In this document: piece by piece, positions 23,090 through 34,912 of the stretch
Position numbering within the stretch: the first letter of the stretch is position 1
How the letters are laid out: the number at the start of each line of letters is the position of its first letter
Assembly (NCBI GenBank): GCA_037447655.1
Contig: JBBHKE010000403.1
Span: forward strand, 221,829 to 285,828
Source of the DNA: Zygnema cylindricum
Taxonomy: Eukaryota > Streptophyta > Zygnematophyceae > Zygnematales > Zygnemataceae
Length of the DNA: 64,000 nucleotides
Direction: 5' to 3'
Made by a program: the position numbers and the translations under genes
The notes under the pieces: model-generated
What the model was told of the DNA's origin: nothing
Seen by the model: only the letters and a program-made list of their open reading frames with translations
Database searches by the model: none

Positions 23090-24829
23090 AATGGAAAAAA
23101 AACCATGAAAACTTGCATTGTTCTGAACCACTTAGAAAAAATATTCAAACATGTTCATAAGAAACTTATGCATTACTGCACAAAAAATCAAAATTGTTGC
23201 GTCGGAGAACCAAATTAGCGCGGATGCAATTGTTTCTCACCCTGGTTTCAGACTCACCAGCCTGATTGGACGGAACCATCCCTAGTATTTTGTATCAAAA
23301 AAAACTAGGAACAAAAAAAATCCAAGCATGTTTTAAACATACAAGTGCTGTACGGAAATATCAACATTAGTACGGATGATGTACCAACCTGATTGGATAG
23401 GACCAGCCGTAGAGTTTTGCATCCAGTATATACTTATTGTAAATAATGACTGCAAAGCTGAGAGAAATCCAAATAATGACATAAAAGTAACTCACTAGAG
23501 CAGATCCTAAAAGAGATTGTTTGCCGCCGGACATCTCAGATTTTGCTATGGCTTGTACACTTTTTATGGCTTTATCCATGGCTTCTACTAGGGTTTTCCT
23601 GGGAGTTTTACAGGTTATTTATAGTTTATTTATAGTAATAGGGTTTTACCTCCCAGTTTTCACTAGGATTGTTACTAAGGTTTTAAAAAGGGTAATAATA
23701 ATAGCTTATAATAGCTTTATTGCAGAACGTTGGACATCTTTTGATCCATGGTATTACTTAAAAGCAGAAACCCTAAAAAAAAGTCAAAAAATGTCTTAAA
23801 AACTCCTAAAGAATACTAAAAAAAGAGTAGGAAAACTAAGAAAAACACTACAAAACACTGAAAAAAGAGTGGACAAGGTTAAGAAACGACAAACTGTAAA
23901 AGATTATAATTTGCTGAAAAAAGGAAGTACTTTGAATTAAAATCAAAAAATCTTGAGTAAAAACAAACAAAAACGGAAAAATAACAGATATGGTTGTAAC
24001 GGATAAAATGTACACTGAAACGCACGTGAGAACAGGAAAACAAAAAAAAATGTGACTTATTTTTGGTCCAAAGTACAAATGGGCCTGGAATCTATGTAAT
24101 ACCGTACGTCATTATTGAGCATAGGTATTTTCGCATGTGCTAAAGTTATAGTTATTTTCTGTCGTTTTCCTCCATAACTTAGAAAAAAACGAGAAAATCC
24201 GCAGCCGTACCAAAAAATAGAAATTTCCACCGTACAGGTTGCGTTACCCTGAAACTTTATACATACAGTAGTTTGTCGTCTAGCGCGATATAATTTGACG
24301 TTTAGCGCATTTCGACCCACTTTCGCGTCCTTTCAACACATGTTCAAACTTTACATCAAATCGCCTCGCGAGGTGACTTGAAATAAAGTCCAATAAAGTG
24401 AGCGAATAGGCAGACACTTTCGCACGTGTCTGCATTTTTTTACATTTTTTGTGCGCTGAGTACCAAAAAGAAACACACTGCACGTTTCCAGCATGTGCGT
24501 AATGTTTTGCGTGCGCTGATCCGTACAGGGGGCGTCTCTCTCAAAAGCACGTGTCTTCACACATACGGCGTATGAAAAACATTGGCCACTTGTCGGCAAG
24601 TGGGAAGACGATAAACGAAACCGCAAATTCTGTGCGACAGCGAAAGGTATTTAGGGTTTCGACACGTCGACAATGTGGCGTACGGACATTACGAAGTCAC
24701 AAAAATTGTACAGCGTGCGGAGAAACGCCTCAAATTGAAGGCGAGTGGAAGTTTCGCCTCATTTTATGTACCACTTCATCTGTCACAATTCTTCGTACAC
24801 GTCTACGTAAGTCACTTTTTTAAGTGACA
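23090..24829. repeat. 1.74-kb duplication, copy 1
   Basis: Apparently identical to 31093-32832: seven open frames of the same length and sequence recur at a constant offset of 8003 bp. It contains the first exon of a translocator-like gene (23385-23579, minus) and, at its right, a Harbinger-like repeat segment. Immediately past the right edge (24830 and 32833) the copies are still homologous but clearly diverged. Left flanks are unrelated: the GACAAT array here, AG-rich sequence at copy 2. Confidence 0.9.
23385..23579 (-). pseudogene. Triose-phosphate-translocator-like first exon, copy 1
   Basis: Sixty-five codons from an ATG at 23579 to a potential donor (Leu codon, then GTACAT). The sequence [12 protein letters not shown], then [10 protein letters not shown], Leu-Tyr-Gly-Trp-Ser-Tyr-Pro-Ile, is the first transmembrane helix region of the plant TPT/nucleotide-sugar-transporter family (Trp-Ile...Ser-Phe-x-Val-Ile-x-x-Asn-Lys-Tyr-Ile-Leu-Asp). 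Family members exchange sugar phosphates or nucleotide sugars across organelle membranes. I see no following TPT exon on the minus strand, so this is probably a captured or truncated exon. A decayed echo of its 3' end lies at 23257-23297. Confidence 0.65.
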
Positions 24830-25127
24830 TGTTATTTGCGTGTACATTTGAATGCTCTGAAAGTTGTACGGAGAATATTCGCTAAAAAAAAAAGTAACAA
24901 GACTAAGTTTCGGTTACATGCGAAAATACCCTGGCAACGACGTAGTTACTTAAGCGTGTGACGATTGTATACGCTGACAATGCCCGTGACGGCTATCGAC
25001 GTCTACAATCTGTGATGACGCACGTTTTTTTTTGTAGCATCTTGTGACGTCGCATGAGTTTTCGTGACATTGTAGACGTACCGCCATCCAGTCTGTGCCC
25101 TTTTACGGTTGAAGAAGATGCATTTTG
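24830..25127. mobile_element. Harbinger-like repeat debris
   Basis: Homologous to 46430-46545 and to the interior of the element at 45646-46422 (for example the segment with GTATACGCTGACAATGCCCG). It is the left part of the resident repeat into which the hAT-like element at 25128 inserted. Confidence 0.5.
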
Positions 25128-26073
25128 TAGTGTTGTGTATCGGTAAGGATTTGCCGATAACCGATATGGGCCTTTTTTTCGGGTATCCGATAATCGATAT
25201 ATTGGTACGATATATTGTTATCGGTGTTATCGCCGACAAATAACCAATATTTATTGGTTATTATCAGCGATAACCCTGATATCGATAACTATCGGCGATA
25301 ACTGTACGGAGGGTACAGATAAATGTACGGCCAAAACACTCAACGGTACGTGTTATTCCCCGGACGTGTACAAGCACAAAAAGTACACTCAACGGTATGT
25401 GTTATTCCCCGGACGTGTACAAGCACAAAAAGTACAGTAGCCGCCATGATATGTACGGTTTTGATACGGATCCAATAAAAACGATGTACCTTTCACATGC
25501 GACGCCATGGCTTTATCCCTTTATTCTTTGAGATCCACTGGGGACCTGCCACGTGTCAATTTGTCGGCTTTTTTGGCATAAGCTGCCAAAAGAGCCATTC
25601 CGAGCCATTCCGAGATGCTGGCGTTGGCTGTCCGCTCGTGTTTTCTCATTCAAAGGTGTCCGTTCGATTCCGGCGGCACACATAATGTTATTTTGCGCCT
25701 GTTGGACTTCGTGTCCGCCGTTCTTTTTCCGTTCCATGTTGACCAGTTCGTCAGCAAAATTCCGTACGTTGATATAAAATTTATGTTCAGTTAACCGGCC
25801 AACGTTTATGTGCTGCGCTTTCTGTAATAAATTGTTGTTAAACGGAGACGGAACAAATTCTTCTACGTGGCATGCCACGCTATACAAAGTCAATAATATA
25901 ATACAGTATGTTATAAAGTACTATTGTATGCATACTATATATATTTTTAAGTTATCCCCGATATGGAATTTGTTGGTCTTAGACCGATATATCGGAACCT
26001 CTAAACGTTCGATAACCGATAACTATCGGTAACGGTGTTATCGCTATAATCTTTTTACCGATACACAACCCTA
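25128..26073. mobile_element. hAT-like non-autonomous element, 946 bp, 8-bp TSD
   Basis: The termini are TAGTGTTGTGTATCGGTAA at the left and its imperfect complement ending ACACAACCCTA at the right. A perfect 8-bp duplication GCATTTTG flanks both ends (25120-25127 and 26074-26081), which is diagnostic of the hAT superfamily. Both subterminal regions are packed with TATCGG/CCGATA words, the usual layout of hAT transposase binding sites. An internal 58-bp unit is tandemly doubled at about 25335-25435. There is no transposase frame. A related unfilled target is visible at about 45915-45940. Confidence 0.9.
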
Positions 26074-26572
26074 GCATTTTGCCTTTGCGTCGCTTCTCCG
26101 CTCGACGTGAAATGGGATCGGAATCTTGAGACCCCTGGCAAAATAAAATCCGTAACCGGCGCAAACGGACAAAACTTAACAAATGTGTACTTTGCCTCGT
26201 CATACCTGAACGCAAACGGACAGAAAATAACGAATAGTGTACCTTTTGCCGTCGATTGAATTCGTTTGAAATTTTTGTAATTTTTTTTACACGTGCTGTG
26301 TTCCTATTTGCTTTTTCGAACACACTTTGTTTTAAAACACATCGTCACTGTTTTTTAAAGAAAAGTTTGAAGATGACGTTTTTTGGCATGGCCGTGGGTC
26401 TAACAACAAAAGACGATAACATGTAGTACATTCTAAATTCAATGATGACGCAAAATGTACTTCTCTCTTTTTCATTTTTTTTGTACGGCAGAAACTTACG
26501 CGGTACGGCTCTATGTTTTTCAGGAAAACGACAGAAAAAAACCCTTACTTAGGCACATGGAGACGCACCCTT
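26074..26572. mobile_element. Right part of Harbinger-like element interrupted by the hAT
   Basis: Continuation of the resident repeat beyond the hAT insertion. It matches 45930-46422 in order and ends with the family terminus CACATGGAGACGCACCC followed by TTA. The left terminus of this copy was not found. Confidence 0.55.
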
Positions 26573-26767
26573 AGTGTCAATGTTTTTTTCGCCACTTAAA
26601 ACATTTTTTCTTCGTATACATTTGTCGGATTTTGGATCTGACGGTTGCGATTGAAAGGTATGAATTTCAGCTTCCGATTGGCGGTCTCAAATTGAGAATC
26701 TGACAAGTGTGTACGGAGGTTGTTTTAAGTGGCGAAAAATTATTAGTCCTAATAGCGATACGCGGTG
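26573..26767. mobile_element. Mariner-like MITE, left end truncated
   Basis: Same interior as 21743-21959 (CGCCACTTAAAACATTTTTT and the complementary right half). The right terminus CTAATAGCGATACGCGGTG is followed by TA. The left terminus is cut at TTAGTGTCAATG by the Harbinger-like element, whose TTA target lies inside the MITE terminus. Confidence 0.7.
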
Positions 26768-27801
26768 TACCTTGAACTGACCGATGAAGCGTAGCGTCAC
26801 GTCACTTCATGACAGAAGTGACGTGACAAGACATCTCCCTTAATGTGAAAGCGCCTTGACTCAAATGATGTTTCGTCTTTACAAGGTTTGACACGCAAAA
26901 TTTTAGTTGCCCGATTTTTTTTTGCAATTGAGAAGCACAGTATAGTACAGTCCGTACAAATACAATTCGTCTCGAGCGCCTTTCTTTGCCCTAACATCGG
27001 GAAGCCGGCGGGTATCGTCAGTGGATATGCTTTCGACCAGAGGTCGCAAACGGTCAACCAAAACCGTGACCGACCGTTAACTGACCGCTCGCGCTGGATC
27101 CAGAACGGATTCGGTTGCCAAATTTTGGGGGCTGGGCGGTTGCGGTCGGTTGATTCACCAGAAAAAAAAATGGTCGGTTACGGTTGGTTAACCAAAAAAC
27201 AAAAAAAAAATGAAAATTCTGTACTGCCCATACAATCCAACATTATTGTACTTTGTACTCTTTGGTATCGTGGAAGTACGTGACATCATGATTAGTGTCA
27301 CAAATCTGACATGGTAGTAAACACTATTCATTTCGCAAATCTTAGGGAATGCGACAAATCGTAATTATTGGCTTATTCATACGTCGTACATTAATTAAAT
27401 ATGTACTTTTTCGGTTACGGTCGGGCACGATTAGTCGCGAGAAATCGAGTTTCGGTTAACTTTTATTTTTGTAAACGCCGGTCGGTTAACGGTTAACAAT
27501 TTGGAGCGTGACATAACCCGATCGGGCGTCGGTTACTTAGATTTTGAAAAAATAAAACGGTCGGTTTCGGTTATGTAAAATTTTGACTTTTGCGACCTCT
27601 GCTTTCGACTGACTGAGAAAACGACAAAAATCGTTAGTAATTTTGGCCAGAAATTTTGGCGTACAAAAATTATTGCCTTGTCACACCAAAAAATCCCCGA
27701 TGACCAAAAACAGATTTGAAACTTTGGGGAGAGTACACACGAAAGTGTACCTATCATTTGTAGAATTAACCATTCTAATTTCAACCCAAAATTATGACTT
27801 A
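26768..27801. other. Intergenic, no gene seen
   Basis: Only short open frames with no family resemblance. The sequence has several GGTTACGGTCGGTTAACC-like words in both orientations (27020-27580), suggesting another degenerate inverted-repeat element that I could not delimit. Confidence 0.4.
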
Positions 27802-29040
27802 AGGTACGGCGCCATGTACTTGTAACTTAGTGAGCTTACTTTGTATTTTAGCGCGGATCCGTCGGATCCGGATTTCAGGTGTCCCTATGTGTTTGCTCGA
27901 AATTGTTACTTAAGTTTCTGACGACTGTATACGTCGACAACACCCGTGACGGATGTCACCGTGTTCAATTTGTCTTTACCGCACCATATTTTTTCGAAAC
28001 TTTTTAAAGCCTTGTTGTTCAAATCGATTTTTTCCTTTTTTGCGATTGAAACATATAATTCGTGACTTTTGAAAAAATTGCAAAAAATCGTGATGTACTT
28101 TTTGTCCGGTAAACTGAACGGCTAATTTACGGAAAGTGTACGGTATTTTACGATAGCTGTATAATTTTGTACGATAAATGTACGGAATTTGACGAAAAGA
28201 TACGTTGCACTTCGTAGTACTTTCTGTCTGGTAATCTGAACATAAATTTTACGGAAATATACGGAATTGTACCAAAAATGTACGGACTATTACGAAAAGA
28301 TACGGAAAATGTACGAAAAATTGTACAAACTGCGGTATATGTGAAATTTATTTTTGTTTACATGTACGGAATAGTACGGACAAAAATTCATTAACGATTT
28401 TTACGATTTTAAAGGTTCAATGCGTTTGTTACGTATTATTCGTCGCGATTCAATCGTTCGCACTAAAATCTGTGAACAACTATGTTTTGAAGCGCCGCAA
28501 GACGCATCGTAATTTTTGAAACGATTTGGCATGTCGCATGTCATTGCGTGACATCGAAGACGTATAACCTTGCAGACGTGGCTGTACGACATGCCTTTGC
28601 GTAAACCTCTCCTGTTCGGCCGCCATGACTTCGCAAATTTTTCACCTTTACGTGATATGACACTGCACCGTCGAGACCCCTTCAAACAAAAAACCGTACA
28701 AAGCGCATGCGGACAAAAATGAACAGCCCTGTACTTTTTTCAGTCGTCAAAAACTTTTGAAAAAAAATCACGTGGGAACATGTTTTCCTATTTGTGTAAA
28801 CGATTCTACTTTGCTTAAAACACATTGCTGATATGGTTTATGATAAGTTTGAAGATGACGTGACACTGGGTCGAAAAAACACAAGACAAATTTTCGTACA
28901 TACTAAGTTCGAGAAATGACGCAAATTGTACTCTACAAAATTGCCATTTCTTCGTACGGTTTAACTTAGGCGGTACGGCGCTAAGTTTGAAAGGAAAACG
29001 ACAGAGAAAAACCCGAACTTAGCCACATGGGGCCGTACCC
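27802..29040. mobile_element. PIF/Harbinger-like non-autonomous element, 1239 bp, TTA TSD
   Basis: The termini AGGTACGGCGCCATGTAC and its near complement (CATGGGGCCGTACCC) are inverted repeats flanked on both sides by TTA (27799-27801 and 29041-29043), a 3-bp duplication typical of PIF/Harbinger. The internal part has many TGTACGGA/TTACGA words but no long frame. Confidence 0.75.
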
Positions 29041-29058
29041 TTAGTCCTAACAATACTA

Positions 29059-29275
29059 CTCCGTGTATCGCTATTAGTGTTGATATTTTTTTCGGCGCTT
29101 AAAACATCTTTTCTCCGTACACATTTGTCCAATTTTCAATTCAAGACCGTCAATCGGAAGCTGAGAAACTTACCTTTCAATCGCAAACTTCATATTTAAA
29201 AACCGACAAGCGTGTATGGAGATAAGCTTTTTAAAGAGACGAAAAATACATTAACACTAATAACGATTCACTGTG
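29059..29275. mobile_element. Mariner-like MITE, 217 bp
   Basis: The same length and interior as the element at 21743. Left terminus CTCCGTGTATCGCTATTAG, right terminus complement CTAATAACGATTCACTGTG, TA on both sides. It lies 18 bp from the Harbinger-like element. Confidence 0.75.
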
Positions 29276-30757
29276 TAGTTAAGTAAATCAGCCACAATAC
29301 GGCACGGTGGAAGACGTAAATTAGTGTAGTTAACAGTAATAATTGTGTTAGTGCCTATAATACACCTACACTAATGACGATTGGCTTATGTTTCTTATAT
29401 GGATGATCTTCTTGACATTATCATTTTTTTGTATGTTCCATTTGTTCAATCAAGTATATGTGTTGATATTTGATCCGAGAACATCAGTTCATATGAAAAA
29501 GAATATTGATGTGATAAGAGTAATATCACATAGACTCAACTTATTTTTGTCACATAATAAAAATTCAAATTACTGGCAGATACCATCATATCAAAAAATA
29601 TAGAATACACTTAATGAAATAATGCACGATGATAAACCATCTAATACATGGAAAAGAGAAAAAGAAAAGGCTGAAACGGAGGTGAAAATTGACACACAAG
29701 ATTGAAAAAAACATTAAAGAAAAAACAACTGCGAAAAGAAAATGACATACAAAAAAGACAAACTCGAGGACCAATGAACAACATAAAAGACAAAATCAAG
29801 GACTCGGAAAAAAAGAAAAGCGCTTACCCAAAACCAATGGCAATAAATTGAAATTTAACAAAGCCACCAAACTAAAATACTCTCGAAATCTTTATGCAAA
29901 CATTAAACACAATTTGTGAAACAAAGAAAAATCAACCACCGAAACAACCAATAAAACATTCGAACAGGGATTCTTTTTAGATGTTTTTTTAGGTTTTAAG
30001 GGTTTTTAGGATTTTTAGGGTTTCAACAGAGTTTTCTTTTGCAGTCTTTCCCTCAAGAGCCTTTTTTCTTAAAAACCAAAAAGAAGTAAAAAAATAAGAA
30101 ATTATTCTGCATGATTTCATTAGTATCCAATTTTAATAAGAAAACTCACATCTATACAAAACCTCATACAACGTTTCGAATAAAAAAGGAAAGACGAAAA
30201 AGTATAATCAAATAATGATCGTCTTTTACGTCAGTAAATTTTATTTTTACAAACCTAAACTAAAATTGCATTAATTGCACAAAAAAAGACTACAACATTC
30301 GTAATCGAATAATAATAGTACATTTAAACCAGAGATTTAAAGGCAAAAAAAAATTACCTATTTAGGATAATTTCTTTACTTTCTACTTCTCTTGGTAGAA
30401 TGCTTTTATTTCCAAACTTTTTTACCTTTCAAAATTACTGACTTATTTGACTTCCAAATTTAGCAATTTCGAGTAACAACTTTCCAACCACTACTTTTCG
30501 AAAACTACTTTCATATTGGCGCTTTCAATTTACAACATTCAAAAGTAAAACTTCTCAAACTAAAACTTTCAAATTTTAAAAATTAAAAACTAGAACTTTC
30601 AACTTTCCACCTCAAGTTATCGAATTACGACTTCCAAATGACTGTTTTCAAACAGAAAAAAGTCAAAATCACAACTTTTGACTTCCATCCAATTTTTGAA
30701 TCATCGCCTTTCAAATTCCCAAACGATATTTCGAAAAAATAGTACGATTCAACTTAC
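29276..30757. other. Intergenic, AT-rich, no gene seen
   Basis: A/T-rich sequence without a supported open frame. The only regularities are short runs of A or T and a GGGTTTTTAGG-like microrepeat near 30000. Confidence 0.5.
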
Positions 30758-30966
30758 GAAATTTGAATCGAATTATTTTCCATTCTATAACAATCCAACG
30801 GCACCGAACACCCGAGATCACTTCCTATAGTCTCCGGTATTGTAAGGGCTTCAGACATGACACGTGTCACATCCTTATTTTGGTTTTCCATGAGTTCCTC
30901 TAAAGCTTCAAGACCGAAATTTGGTATTTCTTTGACTCTTAAGTCGAGAGAGTCACATGAGAAACC
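30758..30966 (-). CDS. Possible orphan internal exon, unknown product
   Basis: A 209-bp open segment on the minus strand begins after a good acceptor (polypyrimidine then CCTCCAG at 30967-30973) and ends before a perfect donor GTAAGT (30757-30752). It encodes about 70 residues of balanced composition (Leu-Glu-Ala-Leu-Glu-Glu-Leu-Met-Glu-Asn; Cys-Ser-Val-Pro-Leu-Asp-Cys-Tyr), unlike the low-complexity surroundings. I do not recognise the family and found no partner exon. It could be part of a gene otherwise lost, or chance. Confidence 0.3.
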
Positions 30967-31092
30967 CTGGAGGGTGAAAGAAAAAAAAAGGGCAAAAAAT
31001 TTTAAGGGAAAAAAGAAAAAAAAGAGGCAAAATGTTTGAGGATGAAAGAAAAAAAGACAAAACGTCGGGGAGGAAGAAAGAAAAAAAAGGAA

Positions 31093-32832
31093 AATGGAAA
31101 AAAAACCATGAAAACTTGCATTGTTCTGAACCACTTAGAAAAAATATTCAAACATGTTCATAAGAAACTTATGCATTACTGCACAAAAAATCAAAATTGT
31201 TGCGTCGGAGAACCAAATTAGCGCGGATGCAATTGTTTCTCACCCTGGTTTCAGACTCACCAGCCTGATTGGACGGAACCATCCCTAGTATTTTGTATCA
31301 AAAAAAACTAGGAACAAAAAAAATCCAAGCATGTTTTAAACATACAAGTGCTGTACGGAAATATCAACATTAGTACGGATGATGTACCAACCTGATTGGA
31401 TAGGACCAGCCGTAGAGTTTTGCATCCAGTATATACTTATTGTAAATAATGACTGCAAAGCTGAGAGAAATCCAAATAATGACATAAAAGTAACTCACTA
31501 GAGCAGATCCTAAAAGAGATTGTTTGCCGCCGGACATCTCAGATTTTGCTATGGCTTGTACACTTTTTATGGCTTTATCCATGGCTTCTACTAGGGTTTT
31601 CCTGGGAGTTTTACAGGTTATTTATAGTTTATTTATAGTAATAGGGTTTTACCTCCCAGTTTTCACTAGGATTGTTACTAAGGTTTTAAAAAGGGTAATA
31701 ATAATAGCTTATAATAGCTTTATTGCAGAACGTTGGACATCTTTTGATCCATGGTATTACTTAAAAGCAGAAACCCTAAAAAAAAGTCAAAAAATGTCTT
31801 AAAAACTCCTAAAGAATACTAAAAAAAGAGTAGGAAAACTAAGAAAAACACTACAAAACACTGAAAAAAGAGTGGACAAGGTTAAGAAACGACAAACTGT
31901 AAAAGATTATAATTTGCTGAAAAAAGGAAGTACTTTGAATTAAAATCAAAAAATCTTGAGTAAAAACAAACAAAAACGGAAAAATAACAGATATGGTTGT
32001 AACGGATAAAATGTACACTGAAACGCACGTGAGAACAGGAAAACAAAAAAAAATGTGACTTATTTTTGGTCCAAAGTACAAATGGGCCTGGAATCTATGT
32101 AATACCGTACGTCATTATTGAGCATAGGTATTTTCGCATGTGCTAAAGTTATAGTTATTTTCTGTCGTTTTCCTCCATAACTTAGAAAAAAACGAGAAAA
32201 TCCGCAGCCGTACCAAAAAATAGAAATTTCCACCGTACAGGTTGCGTTACCCTGAAACTTTATACATACAGTAGTTTGTCGTCTAGCGCGATATAATTTG
32301 ACGTTTAGCGCATTTCGACCCACTTTCGCGTCCTTTCAACACATGTTCAAACTTTACATCAAATCGCCTCGCGAGGTGACTTGAAATAAAGTCCAATAAA
32401 GTGAGCGAATAGGCAGACACTTTCGCACGTGTCTGCATTTTTTTACATTTTTTGTGCGCTGAGTACCAAAAAGAAACACACTGCACGTTTCCAGCATGTG
32501 CGTAATGTTTTGCGTGCGCTGATCCGTACAGGGGGCGTCTCTCTCAAAAGCACGTGTCTTCACACATACGGCGTATGAAAAACATTGGCCACTTGTCGGC
32601 AAGTGGGAAGACGATAAACGAAACCGCAAATTCTGTGCGACAGCGAAAGGTATTTAGGGTTTCGACACGTCGACAATGTGGCGTACGGACATTACGAAGT
32701 CACAAAAATTGTACAGCGTGCGGAGAAACGCCTCAAATTGAAGGCGAGTGGAAGTTTCGCCTCATTTTATGTACCACTTCATCTGTCACAATTCTTCGTA
32801 CACGTCTACGTAAGTCACTTTTTTAAGTGACA
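31093..32832. repeat. 1.74-kb duplication, copy 2
   Basis: Same orientation as copy 1 (23090-24829), offset 8003 bp, apparently 100% identical by the matching of all open frames. Right of 32832 the sequence stays related to copy 1 for about 100 bp but with many differences (GTATTTGCGTTTACATCCG versus GTTATTTGCGTGTACATTTG). Confidence 0.9.
31388..31582 (-). pseudogene. Triose-phosphate-translocator-like first exon, copy 2
   Basis: Identical 65-codon exon to 23385-23579, with the same initiator and donor. The only candidate exon to its left (30758-30966) does not look like TPT sequence. Since both copies are identical the frame has had no time to decay, so its openness is not evidence for function. 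Confidence 0.6.
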
Positions 32833-34912
32833 AGTATTTGCGTTTACATCCGAATGTTCAGAAATCTGTACGGAGAATCTTTGCTAAAACACAAAGTAGC
32901 AAGACTAAGTTTCGGTTACATGCGAAAGTACCCTTAGTCTTTACAGATATTTTATATGTACATAAAATATACATATAAAATACTAATATTTTTTATTTTT
33001 GACTACAAAGAATCGTAATAGCTCTTCTCCATATCGAATAAAAAATAGTATTACGTATATTGGAATTTCCGATATTACGATATATTGAAATCGTCATGGT
33101 TGACAATGATTGGTTGATTCGTGACAGAACTGAACCTGATGAAACGATATATATTTTATTTTAACGATATATATTTAATGATTTATTTTTTTAACCAGCA
33201 GTTTTCTAATTTGGTGGGAGCTATTTTCGCCTTCTTGGTTTTACTATATAAACTTCATTGTACCCTGTTTTGTGATACGTACACAAAATTACAAGAGGCG
33301 TAAATTTAAAAAGAGGACAGGGTTCGTACGGAGATTTACGGTACAAGGCAGAAAAAGACAAGAAGTCAAGATTCAATATGTTTCTTGTGGACAATCTGAT
33401 AATCAATAAAGTGCGAGGCATATGAAGTTATGAACCTTTTCAAGCTTTGCGTATGAATACGTATTTAAACTGTTCCGTACATATCGGACGTGCCCTGTTG
33501 GGGGAAACCTTTTCGGCTTTTCGTATGCCTGAAAATGTACTGCGAACCGCTGCACGGTCTTTTACACGTGTAAATTCTGTTATTGAGTGGTAGAAATTTG
33601 TAAGCATGCGTCACCCGGGCTTGTAAGTGGCTGAGCATCGATTATTCCTAGTGAAGGTTTTATTTTTATTTTATTTTTTATTTTTTTTTATTTTCGTACC
33701 TTAAAATCTGGGAAATGTTTTTTTAATTTGATGCGTAGCAAGCCATACGTGCCAGAATCGTCCAGTATTGGCTTAATCAATTTTCGTGCAAATATTCCGA
33801 GGATTTCCACTTTTTCTGTAAATTGTGGAGAGGAAGTTTCCAGTATTACAGTACCGTAGTGGTATTAGACATTGGGGGGAGGTCCTATTTGGCGGGCGGC
33901 GGAGACCTTCGAGGAGGATTTTGCCCGGGCGATGTAAATCCCTCCCAGTTATTGATAAGGACAGAAAATTATCGCGCGAAGCGCGGAGAAATTTTTTTTA
34001 AGAGTCTCCTCGCGGATTAGGTCAGATGGACATGAAAAAAAAAAAAAAAGCAAAGTGTTCATACTCAAAGCGTTCTCATATAGAGCATTCGCCACAAATA
34101 ACGTCACGCGCGTCATATGAGAACATGTAAATCGCGTTCGCGACTCAAAATATCTCCATATTATAATCAGCGTTCACACTTTAAGCACTATCATTCAATC
34201 CGTCGAACAATTGAGTCGCGCGTCAAGTGAGAACACTTGTACCTTTACCATTAAAAACAAAAAAAAAAATTAGCCGCGTGTTACGTGAGAACACTTCACG
34301 TATGACATTAAAAACAGCAAAAAAAAAGTACAGTCATATTGTCGTCGTTTGGCGCCGCAGGCGATTTTTTTTTTAGTACGCTACGTGAAATGCGGATCAT
34401 ACGCGGAGAGTATAAAAATATCTTACGGTCATTATTGGAGTAGTATTTTGAAAAGAGGAGAAGGTATTTCGAAAGCGGAGAAGTATATTTAAATTTCTGA
34501 AGTACAAGACAAATCCGCGTGTACAATTTACTTTCTCCAAAATGTGACGTTATTTATCGATTTTCGTACGGTCGAAATTGAAAATCCGTACTTTTCAATG
34601 TAGATTAACTCTCCTCGCGGATGTCCGTACGTGGTAATGTTGAATTCCGTACTCTTCAATGTAGATTACCTCTCCGCGCGAATTCCGTACGCTCCGTACT
34701 CTCTAATGTACATTAACCCTCCGCGCGAATTTCGTACGCTCAAATGTGAACTAACTTTTTTTCAGTATGTATCGCAAATGATTACGTTACAAGTTGTATT
34801 TTTTTTAAACGTAAGTAACTATTTGTCGTACTACGTTAATTAATTTATTACGTACGTTTTAACCATAGGTTTTGAATTCCGTTTTAACGTATCTAGTGTT
34901 AAAACCTACAGC
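32833..34912. other. Intergenic, no gene seen
   Basis: No supported frame. It contains an AT-rich palindromic patch (32945-32985), a C/G-rich patch at 33860-33990 (GCGCGAAGCGCGGAG), and about three imperfect ~70-bp tandem units at 34560-34750 built on TCCGTAC...TTCAATGTAGATTA...CTCCGCGCGAA. Confidence 0.5.

Noticed and set aside
22779-23131. Met-Thr and Cys-His repeat frames on opposite strands
   Set aside because: By-products of the GACAAT hexanucleotide array.
24057-24823. Several 67-91-codon frames in the duplicated block
   Set aside because: Same frames in both copies because the DNA is identical; their sequence corresponds to non-coding Harbinger-like repeat found elsewhere in diverged, frame-broken form.
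25300-25440. CRISPR-like direct repeat with spacer
   Set aside because: Only two adjacent copies of a 58-bp unit inside a hAT element in a eukaryotic genome; a tandem duplication.
23090-32832. Reading the 1.74-kb duplication as a pair of LTRs around an LTR retrotransposon
   Set aside because: The ends can be read as TG...CA, but no 5-bp target duplication matches (GACAA versus AGTAT). The 6.3 kb between has no gag-pol, and the flanks of the right ends are homologous to each other.
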